A stretch of 64,000 bases of DNA from Rhizobium sp. ARZ01 (GCF_014851675.1 NZ_JACVAE010000002.1:633919-697918), one strand, 5' to 3'; counted from the stretch's first letter, positions 10,203 through 18,996 are shown. The notes: a model not told the origin generated them from the sequence alone. Made by a program: numbers and translations.

Positions 10203-11288
10203 TTATGCACTGAGGCCGCCGAACAGGGTCGGCACGTCGAGCGGGCGGAAGCCGTAGTGGTTCATCCAGCGGACATCGGCGTTGAAGAAGTCGCGCAGGT
10301 CCGGCATGCCGTATTTCAGCATGGCGATGCGGTCGAGCCCCATGCCCCAGGCAAAGCCCTGGTAATCGTCCGGATCGAGCCCACCGGCCCGCAGCACGTT
10401 CGGATGCACCATGCCGCAGCCAAGGATCTCCATCCAGTCTGTGCCCTCACCGAACTTGACGATCGGGCCGGACGAGCGGTCGCACTGGATGTCGACCTCG
10501 AAGGACGGCTCGGTGAAGGGGAAGAAGGACGGGCGGAAGCGCATGGTGACGCTGTCGACCTCGAAAAAGGCCTTGCAGAACTCTTCCAGCACCCAGCGCA
10601 TGTTGGCGACGTTCGCTTTTTTGTCGATCACCAGGCCCTCGACCTGATGGAACATCGGCGAGTGGGTCGCGTCCGAGTCCTGTCGGTAGGTTTTCCCGGG
10701 GATGATGATGCGGATCGGCGGCTTCTGCGCTTCCATCGTGCGAACCTGCACCGGCGAGGTGTGGGTGCGCAGCACCTTGCGCTCGCCGTTCTGATCCGGC
10801 GGGAAGAAGAAGGTATCGTGCATCTCGCGCGCCGGATGGCCTTCGGGGAAGTTCAGCGCGGTGAAGTTATAATAGTCGGTCTCGATATCCGGGCCTTCGG
10901 CGATGGAGAAGCCCATGTCGGCGAAGATCGCGGTGATCTCGTCGATGATCTGGCTGATCGGGTGGATGCGGCCACGCTCGGCGGGCGACTGGCGCACCGG
11001 CAGGCTGACATCGACCGTTTCGGCGGCGAGCCGGGCAGCGATCGCCGCATCGCGCAGTTCGCTCTTGCGGGCGGTGATCGCGTCCGTCAGTTCGTTCTTC
11101 AGCGCGTTGATCGCCGCACCGCGCGTCTGGCGCTCTTCCGGCGTCATGGTGCCAAGCGTCTTCAGCAGTTCGGAGACGGAGCCCTTCTTGCCGAGGGCGG
11201 CAACGCGCACGCCCTCGATGGCGGCTTCATCGCCAGCGGCCGCGACGTCCGCTAACAGGGTCTGTTTCAAGGTATCGAGATCGGACAT
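10203..11288 (-). CDS. pheS: Phenylalanine--tRNA ligase alpha subunit
   Basis: The 361-residue catalytic alpha chain of PheRS. The N-terminal coiled-coil tRNA-binding arm (about 1-95) is followed by the class II core. The core has [10 protein letters not shown], the motif 2 loop [14 protein letters not shown], the [12 protein letters not shown] segment and motif 3 [14 protein letters not shown]. It is followed at 24 bases by pheT and preceded by a 94-base spacer from rplT that contains a terminator and a competing antiterminator, so expression is likely attenuated relative to the ribosomal genes. Confidence 0.98.
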   Translation of the reverse strand: MSDLDTLKQTLLADVAAAGDEAAIEGVRVAALGKKGSVSELLKTLGTMTPEERQTRGAAINALKNELTDAITARKSELRDAAIAARLAAETVDVSLPVRQSPAERGRIHPISQIIDEITAIFADMGFSIAEGPDIETDYYNFTALNFPEGHPAREMHDTFFFPPDQNGERKVLRTHTSPVQVRTMEAQKPPIRIIIPGKTYRQDSDATHSPMFHQVEGLVIDKKANVANMRWVLEEFCKAFFEVDSVTMRFRPSFFPFTEPSFEVDIQCDRSSGPIVKFGEGTDWMEILGCGMVHPNVLRAGGLDPDDYQGFAWGMGLDRIAMLKYGMPDLRDFFNADVRWMNHYGFRPLDVPTLFGGLSA

Positions 11289-11310
11289 CGTTCAAATCCA
11301 TTGGCTCAAA

Positions 11311-11344
11311 GAAAAACCCGCGCCAGCCCTGCCAGCGCGGGTTT
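11311..11344 (-). terminator. Rho-independent terminator between rplT and pheS
   Basis: On the minus strand AAACCCGCGC and GCGCGGGTTT form a perfect 10-bp stem (11335-11344 with 11314-11323) around an 11-base loop, followed by TTTTTC. It lies 26 bases upstream of the pheS start. Being placed in front of a gene of the same transcript makes it an attenuator rather than an operon end. Confidence 0.85.
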
Positions 11345-11381
11345 CCCAACTTCTATGGTCAAAAGGCTTGGGAAGCGCTGG
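11332..11381 (-). promoter_or_regulatory. Candidate antiterminator of a pheST attenuator
   Basis: The block TTGGGAAGCGCTGG (11368-11381, plus-strand reading) can pair with TTCCCAA (11343-11349) and CCAGCGC (11332-11338), giving 14 base pairs with a four-base bulge and an 18-base loop. This consumes the promoter-proximal arm and loop of the terminator, so the two structures exclude each other. I find no Phe-rich leader peptide like E. coli PheM, so the sensing mechanism is unknown. Confidence 0.6.
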
Positions 11382-11383
11382 TC

Positions 11384-11785
11384 TTAACGAACCACGCTTT
11401 CAAACTCATTCTTCGTGCCGTCCTTGAGGTAGGCGAGTGCCTTCTTGGACGCTTCGACGAGGGCGCCGAATGCTGCCGGCTCATGGATCGCCATGTCGGA
11501 CAGAACCTTGCGGTCGACTTCGATGCCGGCCTTGTTCAGACCGTCGATGAAGCGGCCGTAGGTCAGGCCGAATTCGCGGACGGCGGCGTTGATGCGCTGG
11601 ATCCACAGAGCGCGGAAGTTGCGCTTGTTCACCTTGCGGTCGCGGTAGGCGTACTGCTTGGAACGGTCAACCGCGGCCTTGGCGGCGCGGATGGTGTTCT
11701 TGCGGCGGCCGTAGAAGCCCTTGGCTGCCTTGAGCGTCTTCTTGTGCTTGGCGTGCGAGGTAACGCCGCGTTTTACACGTGCCAT
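11384..11785 (-). CDS. rplT: 50S ribosomal protein L20
   Basis: A 133-residue L20, an early-assembly 23S rRNA-binding protein of the large subunit. It begins [20 protein letters not shown] with the basic N-terminal extension typical of L20 and continues with the conserved [20 protein letters not shown]. It lies 40 bases downstream of rpmI in the infC-rpmI-rplT-pheST block. In enterobacteria L20 represses its own operon by mRNA binding; no L20-binding pseudoknot could be confirmed here. Confidence 0.98.
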   Translation of the reverse strand: MARVKRGVTSHAKHKKTLKAAKGFYGRRKNTIRAAKAAVDRSKQYAYRDRKVNKRNFRALWIQRINAAVREFGLTYGRFIDGLNKAGIEVDRKVLSDMAIHEPAAFGALVEASKKALAYLKDGTKNEFESVVR

Positions 11786-11825
11786 GTCATGATCTCCTTA
11801 ACGTATCCAAAGTGCCTTAAAAGTC

Positions 11826-12029
11826 TCAGAGACCGTTCGGCAGGTAGTTCTTGATGACTTTCTTGCCATCGGCTTCGGCCAGAACCATGGTTCCGCGCGC
11901 GTCGCGAATGAACTTGTTGGTACGCTTGATCATGCCGTGGCGCTTGCCGGCGGCAGCTGCAACGACCTTGCCTGTCGCGGTGATCTTGAACCGCTTCTTG
12001 GCAGACGACTTCGTCTTCATCTTGGGCAT
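11826..12029 (-). CDS. rpmI: 50S ribosomal protein L35
   Basis: A 67-residue L35 starting [20 protein letters not shown] and ending IKNYLPNGL, of normal length and composition. The open frame reaches 12191, but the ATG at 12029 matches the universal start, with AATGGAG upstream. It is separated from infC by a terminator and about 160 bases, so it probably has its own promoter. rplT follows 40 bases downstream. Confidence 0.97.
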   Translation of the reverse strand: MPKMKTKSSAKKRFKITATGKVVAAAAGKRHGMIKRTNKFIRDARGTMVLAEADGKKVIKNYLPNGL

Positions 12030-12189
12030 TTTGCTACTCCATTCTTTTTTGAATTCGAGACGGCTGACGAGGCGCGTCTCCAGCGTAAAGAACGGCCACG
12101 GCATGCCCTGCCGGACCGTTCGGACGGGGGCTTTTAACCGAACTGCCCCGAAAGCGCAACCGGATTCCTGAAATCTGCGGCGGTCGCGC

Positions 12190-12219
12190 AAAAAGCAAAA
12201 AGCCGCCTTGAGGGCGGCT
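12190..12219 (-). terminator. Rho-independent terminator of infC
   Basis: On the minus strand AGCCGCC-ctcaa-GGCGGCT forms a 7-bp GC-rich stem followed by TTTTTGCTTTTT, starting about 20 bases after the infC stop. It should end or reduce transcription before rpmI. Confidence 0.85.
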
Positions 12220-12240
12220 CATGCAATCGGTGCCGCTCCA

Positions 12241-12777
12241 TCACTTCGGAGCGAGCACCATCATCATCTGGCGACCTTCAAGCTTGGGCTCGGCTTCGAC
12301 CTTGGCGATACCCACGGTATCTTCCTTGACCTGCAGCAAGAGCTTCATGCCAAGTTCCTGGTGGGCCATCTCGCGGCCGCGGAATTTCAGGGTCACCTTG
12401 ACCTTGTCGCCTTCTTCGAAGAAGCGGTTCATCGCCTTCATCTTCACGTCGTAGTCATGCGTGTCGATGTTCGGGCGCATCTTGATTTCCTTGACCTCGA
12501 CGATCTTCTGCTTCTTGCGCGCCTCTGCCGCCTTCTTCTGATTGGCGTATTTCAGCTTGCCGAGATCGAGAATCTTGCACACCGGAGGATCGGTGTTCGG
12601 GGAAATCTCCACGAGATCCAGGCCGGCGTCTTCCGCCATGCGAAGGGCCTGATCGGTGGGAACAATGCCGTGGTTCGTGCCTTCGGCATCAATGAGCTGA
12701 ACCCGGGGTATCCGGATTTCTCGGTTTGAACGCGGGCCGTCCTTGACCGGTGCGTCCGCTTTGAAGGGTCTGCGAAT
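12241..12777 (-). CDS. infC: Translation initiation factor IF-3
   Basis: A 178-residue IF-3, which binds the 30S subunit and discriminates start codons. The first in-frame ATG (12639) would give only 132 residues and remove most of the N-terminal domain. The conserved sequence continues upstream ([13 protein letters not shown], then [20 protein letters not shown]) to an ATT at 12775-12777, with GAGGAG nine bases before it. No ATG, GTG or TTG lies at the family's start position, so ATT is taken as the start, as in E. coli infC where AUU allows IF-3 autoregulation. The C-terminal domain contains [15 protein letters not shown]. Confidence 0.93.
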   Translation of the reverse strand: MRRPFKADAPVKDGPRSNREIRIPRVQLIDAEGTNHGIVPTDQALRMAEDAGLDLVEISPNTDPPVCKILDLGKLKYANQKKAAEARKKQKIVEVKEIKMRPNIDTHDYDVKMKAMNRFFEEGDKVKVTLKFRGREMAHQELGMKLLLQVKEDTVGIAKVEAEPKLEGRQMMMVLAPK

Positions 12778-13020
12778 GGTCGTATTCTCCTCGAATCGTT
12801 TCGGATAGAGATTGCGGTTTTCGGAAGGTAATCCTCACCGCCGCGTCGCGCACCAGCGCTCATCGCGGCAATGTGTTGATCACCGAGGCGATGTCAATAG
12901 CACGCCGCGGGGAAAAAATCACCATCTGTCCTGCCTGGCGCGAAATCGTGTAAATCGAGGGCCAAAGAGGCCGCCGGGGCGCCCGTATTCACGCGCAACA
13001 CGACAAATCAGGAGCATGGC

Positions 13021-13839
13021 ATGAACCAAAATGGAACCAACGAATCTATCGATCGGCTGACGGTGGGAGCAGGCGCGGAAGGTCGCGACCTCGCAATGCA
13101 GCTACTGCAGGAGAGAGACGGCAATACACAGCCGCATATCATCTGGCTCGGCGGCTATCGCTCGGACATGACCGGCACAAAGGCCGTCGAACTGGCTCGG
13201 TTTGCGGCACGCCTGGGCACAGGCTGCATCCGCTTTGACTATTCCGGACACGGAGCCTCGGGCGGCGCCTTTGTCGACGGCACGATTTCCCGTTGGCTCG
13301 AAGAAACGCTTGCCGTCCTCGAGTACGCCCGAACCAGACTGGGGACGCAACGCCTCCTCGTCGTCGGCTCGTCCATGGGCGGATGGCTAGCCCTTCGGCT
13401 GGCGCAGGAACTGCGACAACGCGGCCGGGAGAACGACCTCGCCGGCATGGTGCTGATCGCGCCCGCCCCGGATTTCACCAGCGAATTGATCGAGCCCAAT
13501 CTGACGGAAGCCGAGCGCACATCACTTGCCGAGCGCGGCTTCTTCGAGGAGCCGACGCCCTATGGGCCCGATCCGAACATCTATACCCTGAAACTGATCG
13601 AGGACGGGCGACGTAACCGCGTGCTCGATGGCGTGATCAACACAGGCTGCCCGATCCACGTGCTGCAGGGCATGGAGGACCCCGACGTGCCCTACACGCA
13701 TTCAATCCGGTTGATGGAGCATCTTTCCTGCGACGACGCGGTGCTGACGCTCGTCCGCGACGGCGATCACCGCCTGTCGCGTCAAGAGGACATCGAAAAG
13801 TTGCTCGAGGCGGTCAAACACCTGCTGGATGCGTCATGA
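13021..13839 (+). CDS. Alpha/beta hydrolase
   Basis: A 272-residue alpha/beta hydrolase. The nucleophile elbow is VVGSSMGGWLAL (GxSxG, near residue 118-125), the oxyanion region HIIWLGGYRSDMTG, the acid IHVLQGMEDPDVPY and the catalytic His LVRDGDHRLSR. It resembles the ABHD10/palmitoyl-thioesterase-like group of soluble carboxylesterases; the substrate is unknown. The gene stands alone behind AGGAGC, divergent from infC with about 240 bases between. Confidence 0.85.
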   Translation: MNQNGTNESIDRLTVGAGAEGRDLAMQLLQERDGNTQPHIIWLGGYRSDMTGTKAVELARFAARLGTGCIRFDYSGHGASGGAFVDGTISRWLEETLAVLEYARTRLGTQRLLVVGSSMGGWLALRLAQELRQRGRENDLAGMVLIAPAPDFTSELIEPNLTEAERTSLAERGFFEEPTPYGPDPNIYTLKLIEDGRRNRVLDGVINTGCPIHVLQGMEDPDVPYTHSIRLMEHLSCDDAVLTLVRDGDHRLSRQEDIEKLLEAVKHLLDAS

Positions 13840-13949
13840 ACAGCACGCGATGCGGCGCATCTTAACCATGTTGTCGCATTGCTAATTATCGTGATTGACT
13901 TCTCGCCCCCCAAAAATTTACGTTTTGTTAACGATTGAAGGGGACACCC

Positions 13950-14567
13950 ATGGCGCGAATGATTGGTGCTAAGGCTATTTTTGTGGCGTTCACAGCCTTG
14001 TTCGTATCGTCTTCCGCCGCCTTCACCGCTCCTGCTTCCGCCCTGGCGATGCGCACGGGCGGCGTCACTTCCCAGCCGATCGGCCACTACGAATTCTGCC
14101 AGACGCACCGTTCGGAATGCGCGGCCGGACAACGCGATCCGGGCGCAGCAAAGGTAACATCCTTCGGCTGGAAGATGATCCGCGAGATCAACGACACGGT
14201 GAATCGCGACATCACGCCGATGACCGACAAGGAGTTGTTCGGCGCGGACGAGCACTGGGCCTTCCCCGATCTGGCGGGCGATTGTGAAGATTTCGTCCTT
14301 CTGAAGCGCCGCAAACTGATCGAGCAGGGTTTCGCACCCGCCGACCTCCTCATCACCGTTGTGCGCAAGCCTGATGGCGAAGGGCATGCAGTCCTTACCA
14401 TGCGCACGACGGAGGGGGACTTCATTCTCGACAATCTTGAAAACGAGGTGAAGCGCTGGACCGAGACACCCTATCGCTACCTGAAGCGCCAGGCGTCGTT
14501 CCATCCAGGTCGCTGGGTCTCGATCGAGAACGGCGATGCTGTCATGGTGTCGTCGGTCGACAAGTAA
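13950..14567 (+). CDS. Transglutaminase-like cysteine peptidase (BTLCP family), secreted
   Basis: A 205-residue periplasmic protein with an N-terminal signal peptide (hydrophobic residues about 8-33, cleavage after an ASA-like site). The mature part has the bacterial transglutaminase-like cysteine proteinase triad: Cys in AGDCEDFVLLKR, His in GEGHAVLTMR and Asp in FILDNL. Relatives such as LapG cleave surface adhesins in response to c-di-GMP, but many rhizobial BTLCPs have no LapD partner and no such role is shown here. The ATG at 13950 is preferred over a TTG at 13935 because AAGGGGA sits just upstream. It ends at a strong terminator. Confidence 0.85.
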   Translation: MARMIGAKAIFVAFTALFVSSSAAFTAPASALAMRTGGVTSQPIGHYEFCQTHRSECAAGQRDPGAAKVTSFGWKMIREINDTVNRDITPMTDKELFGADEHWAFPDLAGDCEDFVLLKRRKLIEQGFAPADLLITVVRKPDGEGHAVLTMRTTEGDFILDNLENEVKRWTETPYRYLKRQASFHPGRWVSIENGDAVMVSSVDK

Positions 14568-14593
14568 GCCCACACACTGCCTAGCAAAGTTCG

Positions 14594-14621
14594 AGGCGAC
14601 CGGATTCCGGTCGCCTTTTTT
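14594..14621 (+). terminator. Rho-independent terminator
   Basis: A perfect 10-bp stem AGGCGACCGG / CCGGTCGCCT with a three-base loop, followed by TTTTTT. It terminates the BTLCP gene and lies three bases from the convergent mbfA stop. Confidence 0.9.
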
Positions 14622-14624
14622 GTC

Positions 14625-15608
14625 TTACGCGTTGCCGATCAGGACGCCGCAGGCGAAGACCAGGCTGCCGCCAAGCACGACCTGGAACGCCGCACGCCAG
14701 AACGGTGTTTCCATGAAGCGGTTCTGGATGAAGGCGATCGTCCATAGCTCCACGAAGACGACGACTGCGGCAATGGCAGTCGCGAGCCAGAAATGCGGGA
14801 TCAGATAGGGCAGCGCGTGGCCGAGGCCGCCAATCGCCGTCATGATACCGGAGGCGAAGCCGCGTTTAACCGGCGAGCCGCGCCCGGAGAGTTTCCCGTC
14901 GTCGTGCGCCGCTTCCGTGAACCCCATCGAGATGCCGGCGCCAACCGAAGCCGAAAGCCCCACCAGAAAGGTCTGCCAGGTGTCCTGCGTAGCGAAGGCC
15001 GCCGCAAAGATCGGCGCGAGCGTCGAAACGGAGCCGTCCATCAGCCCGGCCAGGCCAGGTTGTACATAGGTCAGGATGAACTGGCGCCGCTCGACCTGCG
15101 CCTCCTCTACCAGCGCAGCCTTGCCCTCCTCACTTTCCTCGATAAAGCGCGCCTTGGTTTCGTGGCTCTTTTCCGCAAGCGCCAGATCGCCAAGCAGCTT
15201 GCGCGTCGGCGCGTCCGTCGCGCGTGCCGCAGCTTCGAGATAGAAGCGGTGCGCCGCCTCCTCCATCGCCTTTACATTTGCGCGCACCATCTCGACCGGC
15301 ATCCTGGCGACCAGCCAGTCGGGCTTACGCTTGGGGAAATCTCTTATGTACTCGCGCCGGACCAGGGGAATGCTGTCGCCGAAACGCTTCACGTGCATGT
15401 CGATCAGCAACCGCCGGTGCTCATTTTCCTCCTTGGCCATGGCGACCAGCATGTTTGCCGTATGCGGAGAGGCCTGACGCAGACCCTCGGCGTAAGCAAG
15501 GTATATGCGCCCGTCGTCCTCCTCCGCCGATATGGCGAGGGCCAGGATTTCCTGTTCGCTGAGAGATTCGAGACTGCGCTTGCTTGGACCAAAAAGACGA
15601 GAGATCAT
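14625..15608 (-). CDS. mbfA: Membrane-bound ferritin MbfA (rubrerythrin-VIT1 fusion)
   Basis: A 327-residue fusion of an N-terminal ferritin-like/rubrerythrin domain (about 1-165, with AEEDDGRIYLAYAE, KEENEHRRLL, EEAAHRFY and EKSHETKARF supplying diiron ligands) and a C-terminal VIT1/CCC1-like membrane domain (about 180-327). Agrobacterium and Bradyrhizobium MbfA exports iron and protects against iron and peroxide stress. The Irr-type iron control element directly upstream of the start supports the same role and iron-dependent control. It is convergent with the BTLCP gene. Confidence 0.93.
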   Translation of the reverse strand: MISRLFGPSKRSLESLSEQEILALAISAEEDDGRIYLAYAEGLRQASPHTANMLVAMAKEENEHRRLLIDMHVKRFGDSIPLVRREYIRDFPKRKPDWLVARMPVEMVRANVKAMEEAAHRFYLEAAARATDAPTRKLLGDLALAEKSHETKARFIEESEEGKAALVEEAQVERRQFILTYVQPGLAGLMDGSVSTLAPIFAAAFATQDTWQTFLVGLSASVGAGISMGFTEAAHDDGKLSGRGSPVKRGFASGIMTAIGGLGHALPYLIPHFWLATAIAAVVVFVELWTIAFIQNRFMETPFWRAAFQVVLGGSLVFACGVLIGNA

Positions 15609-15617
15609 TGCGAAACC

Positions 15618-15640
15618 ATTTTTAGAATAATTCTAAAAAT
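15618..15640 (-). promoter_or_regulatory. Iron control element (ICE), Irr operator
   Basis: A perfect 10-bp inverted repeat ATTTTTAGAA-TAA-TTCTAAAAAT lying 10 bases upstream of the mbfA start codon. It matches the rhizobial ICE consensus TTTAGAA-N3-TTCTAAA. Irr bound here in low iron would repress mbfA. Confidence 0.88.
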
Positions 15641-15696
15641 AGGCTCCACTTATGGTCCGGTCAACCCAGCCTGCGCCATTTCCCTTTCGACTTTCG

Positions 15697-16491
15697 TCAG
15701 GATGACGAAGAGCCCTTTGCCACGCGCCGCCGCGCTGCAGAAAGCCCCTTGAAGATCGGCGCAGCCACATCGGACTCGATCATCGCAGTCAGGCCGGCAG
15801 CAGTCGTTCCCTGATATTCCAGGAAGACATCGACGAGACCTGCGGGCGTCGTCTCCGACTGGGCCATCAATACGCCAGCGCCGAGAAAAAGCTGGCGCAC
15901 TGCTGCGTCTGCCACGTCAGGGTCGATGCCGGCACCAATCGCATGGCGGATCATTGCATCGGCAAAGAGCGCCGGGAAAGCAGGCCCCGAACCGGTCAGT
16001 GCGGTGAAATAGTCCAACTGCGTTTCGTCGGTGATCCCGTGTGCCCGGCCGGACGCGGAGAAGAAGCGGAAGACGAAATCCAATTCGTGGTCGGGCACAT
16101 TGTCGGTGGCAAACCACGGCGTGAACGAGAGCCGCTGTTCGGCGCAGGCGTTCGGCATGGCGCGTACGATCCGCCTGGCGCCGAAATTACGTGCCAGCGC
16201 CTCTGCCGTAACGCCGGCGACGACGGAAACGAGGAGCTTGTCGGTGAGGTCGAGCGTGATGTCGGCAAGATCATGCGGACGAACGCAGAGCATGACGACG
16301 TCGGACTCCGCGACAAGCTCGGCGTTGTCCGTTGTCATGCGGACGCGCGGCCAGACATCGAAACCGGACACGTCACCGGAGCGGGATGAGAGTATCAGGC
16401 GCTCCGGGCGTACGATGCCGCCGGCAAGCGCGGGGCGCAGCAACGCCCCTGCAAGCCAGCCACCGCCACCAACGACACCGACCGTCGCCAT
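15697..16491 (-). CDS. Pyrroline-5-carboxylate reductase family protein
   Basis: A 264-residue ProC-like NAD(P)H oxidoreductase. The Rossmann motif is VGVVGGGGWLAGALL. The C-terminal dimerisation domain has TALTGSGPAFPALFADAMI, close to the family's TGxSGSGPAY motif. VVAGVTAEALARNFG and RAMPNACAEQ are also ProC landmarks. True proline synthesis is possible, but the divergent termini and the pairing with an M29 aminopeptidase suggest a side function. ATG at 16491 is used; a GTG at 16497 is an alternative. The aminopeptidase stop lies 7 bases upstream, so they form one operon. Confidence 0.78.
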   Translation of the reverse strand: MATVGVVGGGGWLAGALLRPALAGGIVRPERLILSSRSGDVSGFDVWPRVRMTTDNAELVAESDVVMLCVRPHDLADITLDLTDKLLVSVVAGVTAEALARNFGARRIVRAMPNACAEQRLSFTPWFATDNVPDHELDFVFRFFSASGRAHGITDETQLDYFTALTGSGPAFPALFADAMIRHAIGAGIDPDVADAAVRQLFLGAGVLMAQSETTPAGLVDVFLEYQGTTAAGLTAMIESDVAAPIFKGLSAARRRVAKGSSSS

Positions 16492-16498
16492 GGACACC

Positions 16499-17755
16499 TC
16501 AGGCCCACTCGCCGGCGCGCATCACCGGCGTGCGGCCACCATCGGCCCTGACGCCGTCGATGTCGATCTGGCCCGAGCCGATCATCCAGTCGATATGGAT
16601 GAGGCTCGAATTGCCGCCTTGCGCCGTGATCTGCTCCGGCGCCAGATTTGCGCCGTCGACGAAGCACTTGGAATAGCACTGGCCGAGGGCGATGTGGCAG
16701 GCGGCATTCTCGTCGAAGAGGGTATTGTAGAACAGAAGCCCGCTCGCCGAGATCGGTGAGGAATGCGGCACCAGCGCCACCTCGCCGAGACGGCGCGCGC
16801 CCTCATCCGTATCCAGCACCTTGTTGAGCACCGCCTCGCCCTTCGAGGCGTGCGCTTCGACGATGCGGCCACTCTCGAAGCGGACGCGGATGTCGTCGAT
16901 CAGCGTGCCCTGGTGCGAAAGCGGCTTGGTGCTTGCGACGAAACCTTCCACCCGCAGCGCATGCGGCGTCGTGAAGACCTCCTCGGTCGGGATGTTCGGA
17001 TTGCAGGTGACGTTATTCTTGGCGACCGAGGCGCCGCCATGCCATTCGTGGCCGTCGGCCAGGCCCACGGTCAGATCAGTGCCCGGCCCCCTGAAATGCA
17101 GGGCCGAAAAGCGTTCGCCGTTCAGCCAGGCCGAGCGACTGCGCAGGTTGGTGTTGTGCGCTTCCCAGGCGCCGACCGGATCTGCAACGTCCACGCGAGA
17201 GGCGGCGAAGATCGCATTGGCGAGTTTTTCGACCGCCACGTCTTCTGGATCGTTCGGGAAGACCAGTTTGGCCCAGGACGGGTTCGGATAGGAAACGATG
17301 TTCCAGTTGATGTCGAAATTGGCGATCTTCTCCAGCGCCGGCTTGTAGGCCATGGAGTTTGCCTTGTTGGCGCGCGCCACCTTCGACGGGTCCTCGCCGG
17401 ACAGGAGCATCGGATTGTCGCCTGCGATTGCAAGACGCGCGGCTCCGTTGGCATAGGCTTTCGCCATGCCCTCGTAGAGCCAATCGGTCGCCCGGTCGAA
17501 GCTCTCTTCCGGCGCGTGGCGGTAGCGTGCCAGGGTCGCCTCTTCGTCGGCATAGAAGGTGCTGACGAGGCCTGCGCCGGAAATGTAGGCATGCTTGGTA
17601 ATGAGGCGAGCCAGCGGAAGGGCGGCGATCGGGGCCGTGATCACCAGGTCCTGCCCCTTTTGCAACTGAAGCCCAACCTTCACGGCCACCTCAGCGAGCT
17701 TTTCAAGCTTGACTGGATCGACCGGGGCGATTGCGTTACGAAGCGGTGCGTTCAT
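16499..17755 (-). CDS. M29 family aminopeptidase
   Basis: A 418-residue metallo-aminopeptidase of the AmpS/AmpT/PepS group (M29). The N-terminal half has DLVITAPIAALPLARLI and FYADEEATLAR; the C-terminal half carries the metal site with NIPTEEVFTTPH, LALGQC-type sequence and SSLIHIDWMIGSGQ, where Glu, His and Asp ligands sit. It removes N-terminal residues from peptides in the cytoplasm. It is the first gene of a two-gene operon with the ProC-like reductase, perhaps linking peptide turnover to proline or a related imino acid. Confidence 0.88.
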   Translation of the reverse strand: MNAPLRNAIAPVDPVKLEKLAEVAVKVGLQLQKGQDLVITAPIAALPLARLITKHAYISGAGLVSTFYADEEATLARYRHAPEESFDRATDWLYEGMAKAYANGAARLAIAGDNPMLLSGEDPSKVARANKANSMAYKPALEKIANFDINWNIVSYPNPSWAKLVFPNDPEDVAVEKLANAIFAASRVDVADPVGAWEAHNTNLRSRSAWLNGERFSALHFRGPGTDLTVGLADGHEWHGGASVAKNNVTCNPNIPTEEVFTTPHALRVEGFVASTKPLSHQGTLIDDIRVRFESGRIVEAHASKGEAVLNKVLDTDEGARRLGEVALVPHSSPISASGLLFYNTLFDENAACHIALGQCYSKCFVDGANLAPEQITAQGGNSSLIHIDWMIGSGQIDIDGVRADGGRTPVMRAGEWA

Positions 17756-17834
17756 CGGCTTTCCTGCTGTCTTCGATTGCGGTGCCCTCTTTTAGGACGG
17801 TTTTGCGCAAAACAGAAGATCGGCCGTGAACGCT

Positions 17835-18530
17835 TCACGCGGCGATGGAGCCACCCTTCAGCATGATGGCATTGTGCTTCCTCAAAAAATCCATGAGCCG
17901 TTCGGGATAATCCGCCGTCACGGCGCTCCTGACGCTCGCCCGAGCCGCGAGACTTCTGCGCCACGCAGGCACGCGCATCAATCCGTCGAATACGCCGTGA
18001 TCGGCGATCGTGTCGAAGACGTCGAAATACCGGAAGATCGGCGCAAAGACGGCATCAACTAAGCTGAAGTCCACGCCGCCGAAGAATGGGCCACCATCGT
18101 GCAACTCCGCTTCGATCTGGACGAATTTTGAGGCGAGTGCCTGACGCTTTGCGGCAAAGGTCTGTGTGTCAATGGTCGTCTCGAACACCCAGATGTCGGC
18201 AAGGAGGTTGGAGCCGAACTCCATCCAGCCGCGGTGACGTGCCCGGACAAACGGATCGGTCGGATGCATCCGCGGCCCCGGCAGCACCTCCTCCAGAAAT
18301 TCGCAGATCGCCGCGCTTTCGAAGAGCACCTGCCGCCCGTTACTGTCATCGATGCGAAGAAGCGGAACCTTGCCGAGCGGGGATACGCCGAGGAACCAGT
18401 CAGGTTTGGCCGAAAGATCGATATAAATGCGCTCGAAGCCAACTCCTTTCTCTTCAAGTGCAATCGCTGCGCGCTGAACGTAGGGGCAGAGATGGTGGCT
18501 GACGAGAGTGAACGTGCGTTCAGTCATCAT
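17835..18530 (-). CDS. Glutathione S-transferase family protein
   Basis: A 231-residue GST with an N-terminal thioredoxin-like domain (about 1-80, LVSHHLCPYVQRAAIALEEKG, a CPYV motif as in omega/beta-type enzymes, then GKVPLLRIDD and FESAAICEFLEE) and an all-helical C-terminal domain. A catalytic cysteine rather than serine or tyrosine is likely. The start is the first of two consecutive ATGs, with AGGAG five bases upstream. DoxX follows this gene's promoter side at 19 bases, so doxX and this gene are cotranscribed and face the MarR regulator. Confidence 0.88.
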   Translation of the reverse strand: MMTERTFTLVSHHLCPYVQRAAIALEEKGVGFERIYIDLSAKPDWFLGVSPLGKVPLLRIDDSNGRQVLFESAAICEFLEEVLPGPRMHPTDPFVRARHRGWMEFGSNLLADIWVFETTIDTQTFAAKRQALASKFVQIEAELHDGGPFFGGVDFSLVDAVFAPIFRYFDVFDTIADHGVFDGLMRVPAWRRSLAARASVRSAVTADYPERLMDFLRKHNAIMLKGGSIAA

Positions 18531-18549
18531 ATGGTCTCCTTGAAGGCGG

Positions 18550-18975
18550 TCAGTGTACAGGGGCGGTCGCGAGCGGACGTGACGGCCGCAAGGCGAGGGC
18601 ACCGTCGCCGAGCAGCGCCTGCGCAAACGAAACAGCGATGAGGAAGAGCGGATACTCCCAACCGCCGCTTGGCGCGGTAAAGACCCAGCCGTTAGCGCCG
18701 TGCGCCCAAATGATCGCCCCCAGCAGCGCGGGTACCAGCGCAAGGGCGACGTAACGTGTGTGGATGCCGACCACCAGCATCACGCCCCCGACAGCTTCCG
18801 CTGCGAAGGTGAGATAGGCCAGCCAAGCTGGCAGACCAATTGAGACGAAATAGCCAGCCGTGCCATCGAGCCCGTAGGTCAGAAGTTTCAAAAGGATGCT
18901 GTGCGCCAGATACATGGCTCCAAGGCTCACGCGCAGCAGAGCCGTGCCGTAGGCGGTAAGTGATTGCTGGTGCAT
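18550..18975 (-). CDS. DoxX family membrane protein
   Basis: A 141-residue protein with four predicted membrane helices and the DoxX pattern TALLRVSLGAMYLAHS, YFVSIGLPAWLAYLTFAAE and GVMLVVGIHTRYVALALVPA. DoxX proteins act in quinone or redox stress responses; the exact reaction is not settled. A longer frame to 19269 is antisense to the marR gene, so ATG 18975 is used. It is divergent from MarR over 78 bases holding two candidate operators and is followed by a GST. Confidence 0.85.
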   Translation of the reverse strand: MHQQSLTAYGTALLRVSLGAMYLAHSILLKLLTYGLDGTAGYFVSIGLPAWLAYLTFAAEAVGGVMLVVGIHTRYVALALVPALLGAIIWAHGANGWVFTAPSGGWEYPLFLIAVSFAQALLGDGALALRPSRPLATAPVH

Positions 18976-18996
18976 ATCGCCGTCTCCGATTGATAG

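Noticed and set aside
8157..11255. Plus-strand open frame of 1032 codons across pheT and pheS
   Set aside because: It is the antisense of two certain genes, Arg/Asp/His-rich and without any domain; a codon-bias shadow.
12241..12639. infC starting at the first ATG
   Set aside because: It would delete most of the conserved N-terminal domain; the upstream frame retains IF-3 sequence to ATT 12777.
12869..12897. TTGACA box upstream of infC on the minus strand
   Set aside because: The -35 box is perfect but no acceptable -10 box is found at 16-18 bases, so I did not call a promoter.
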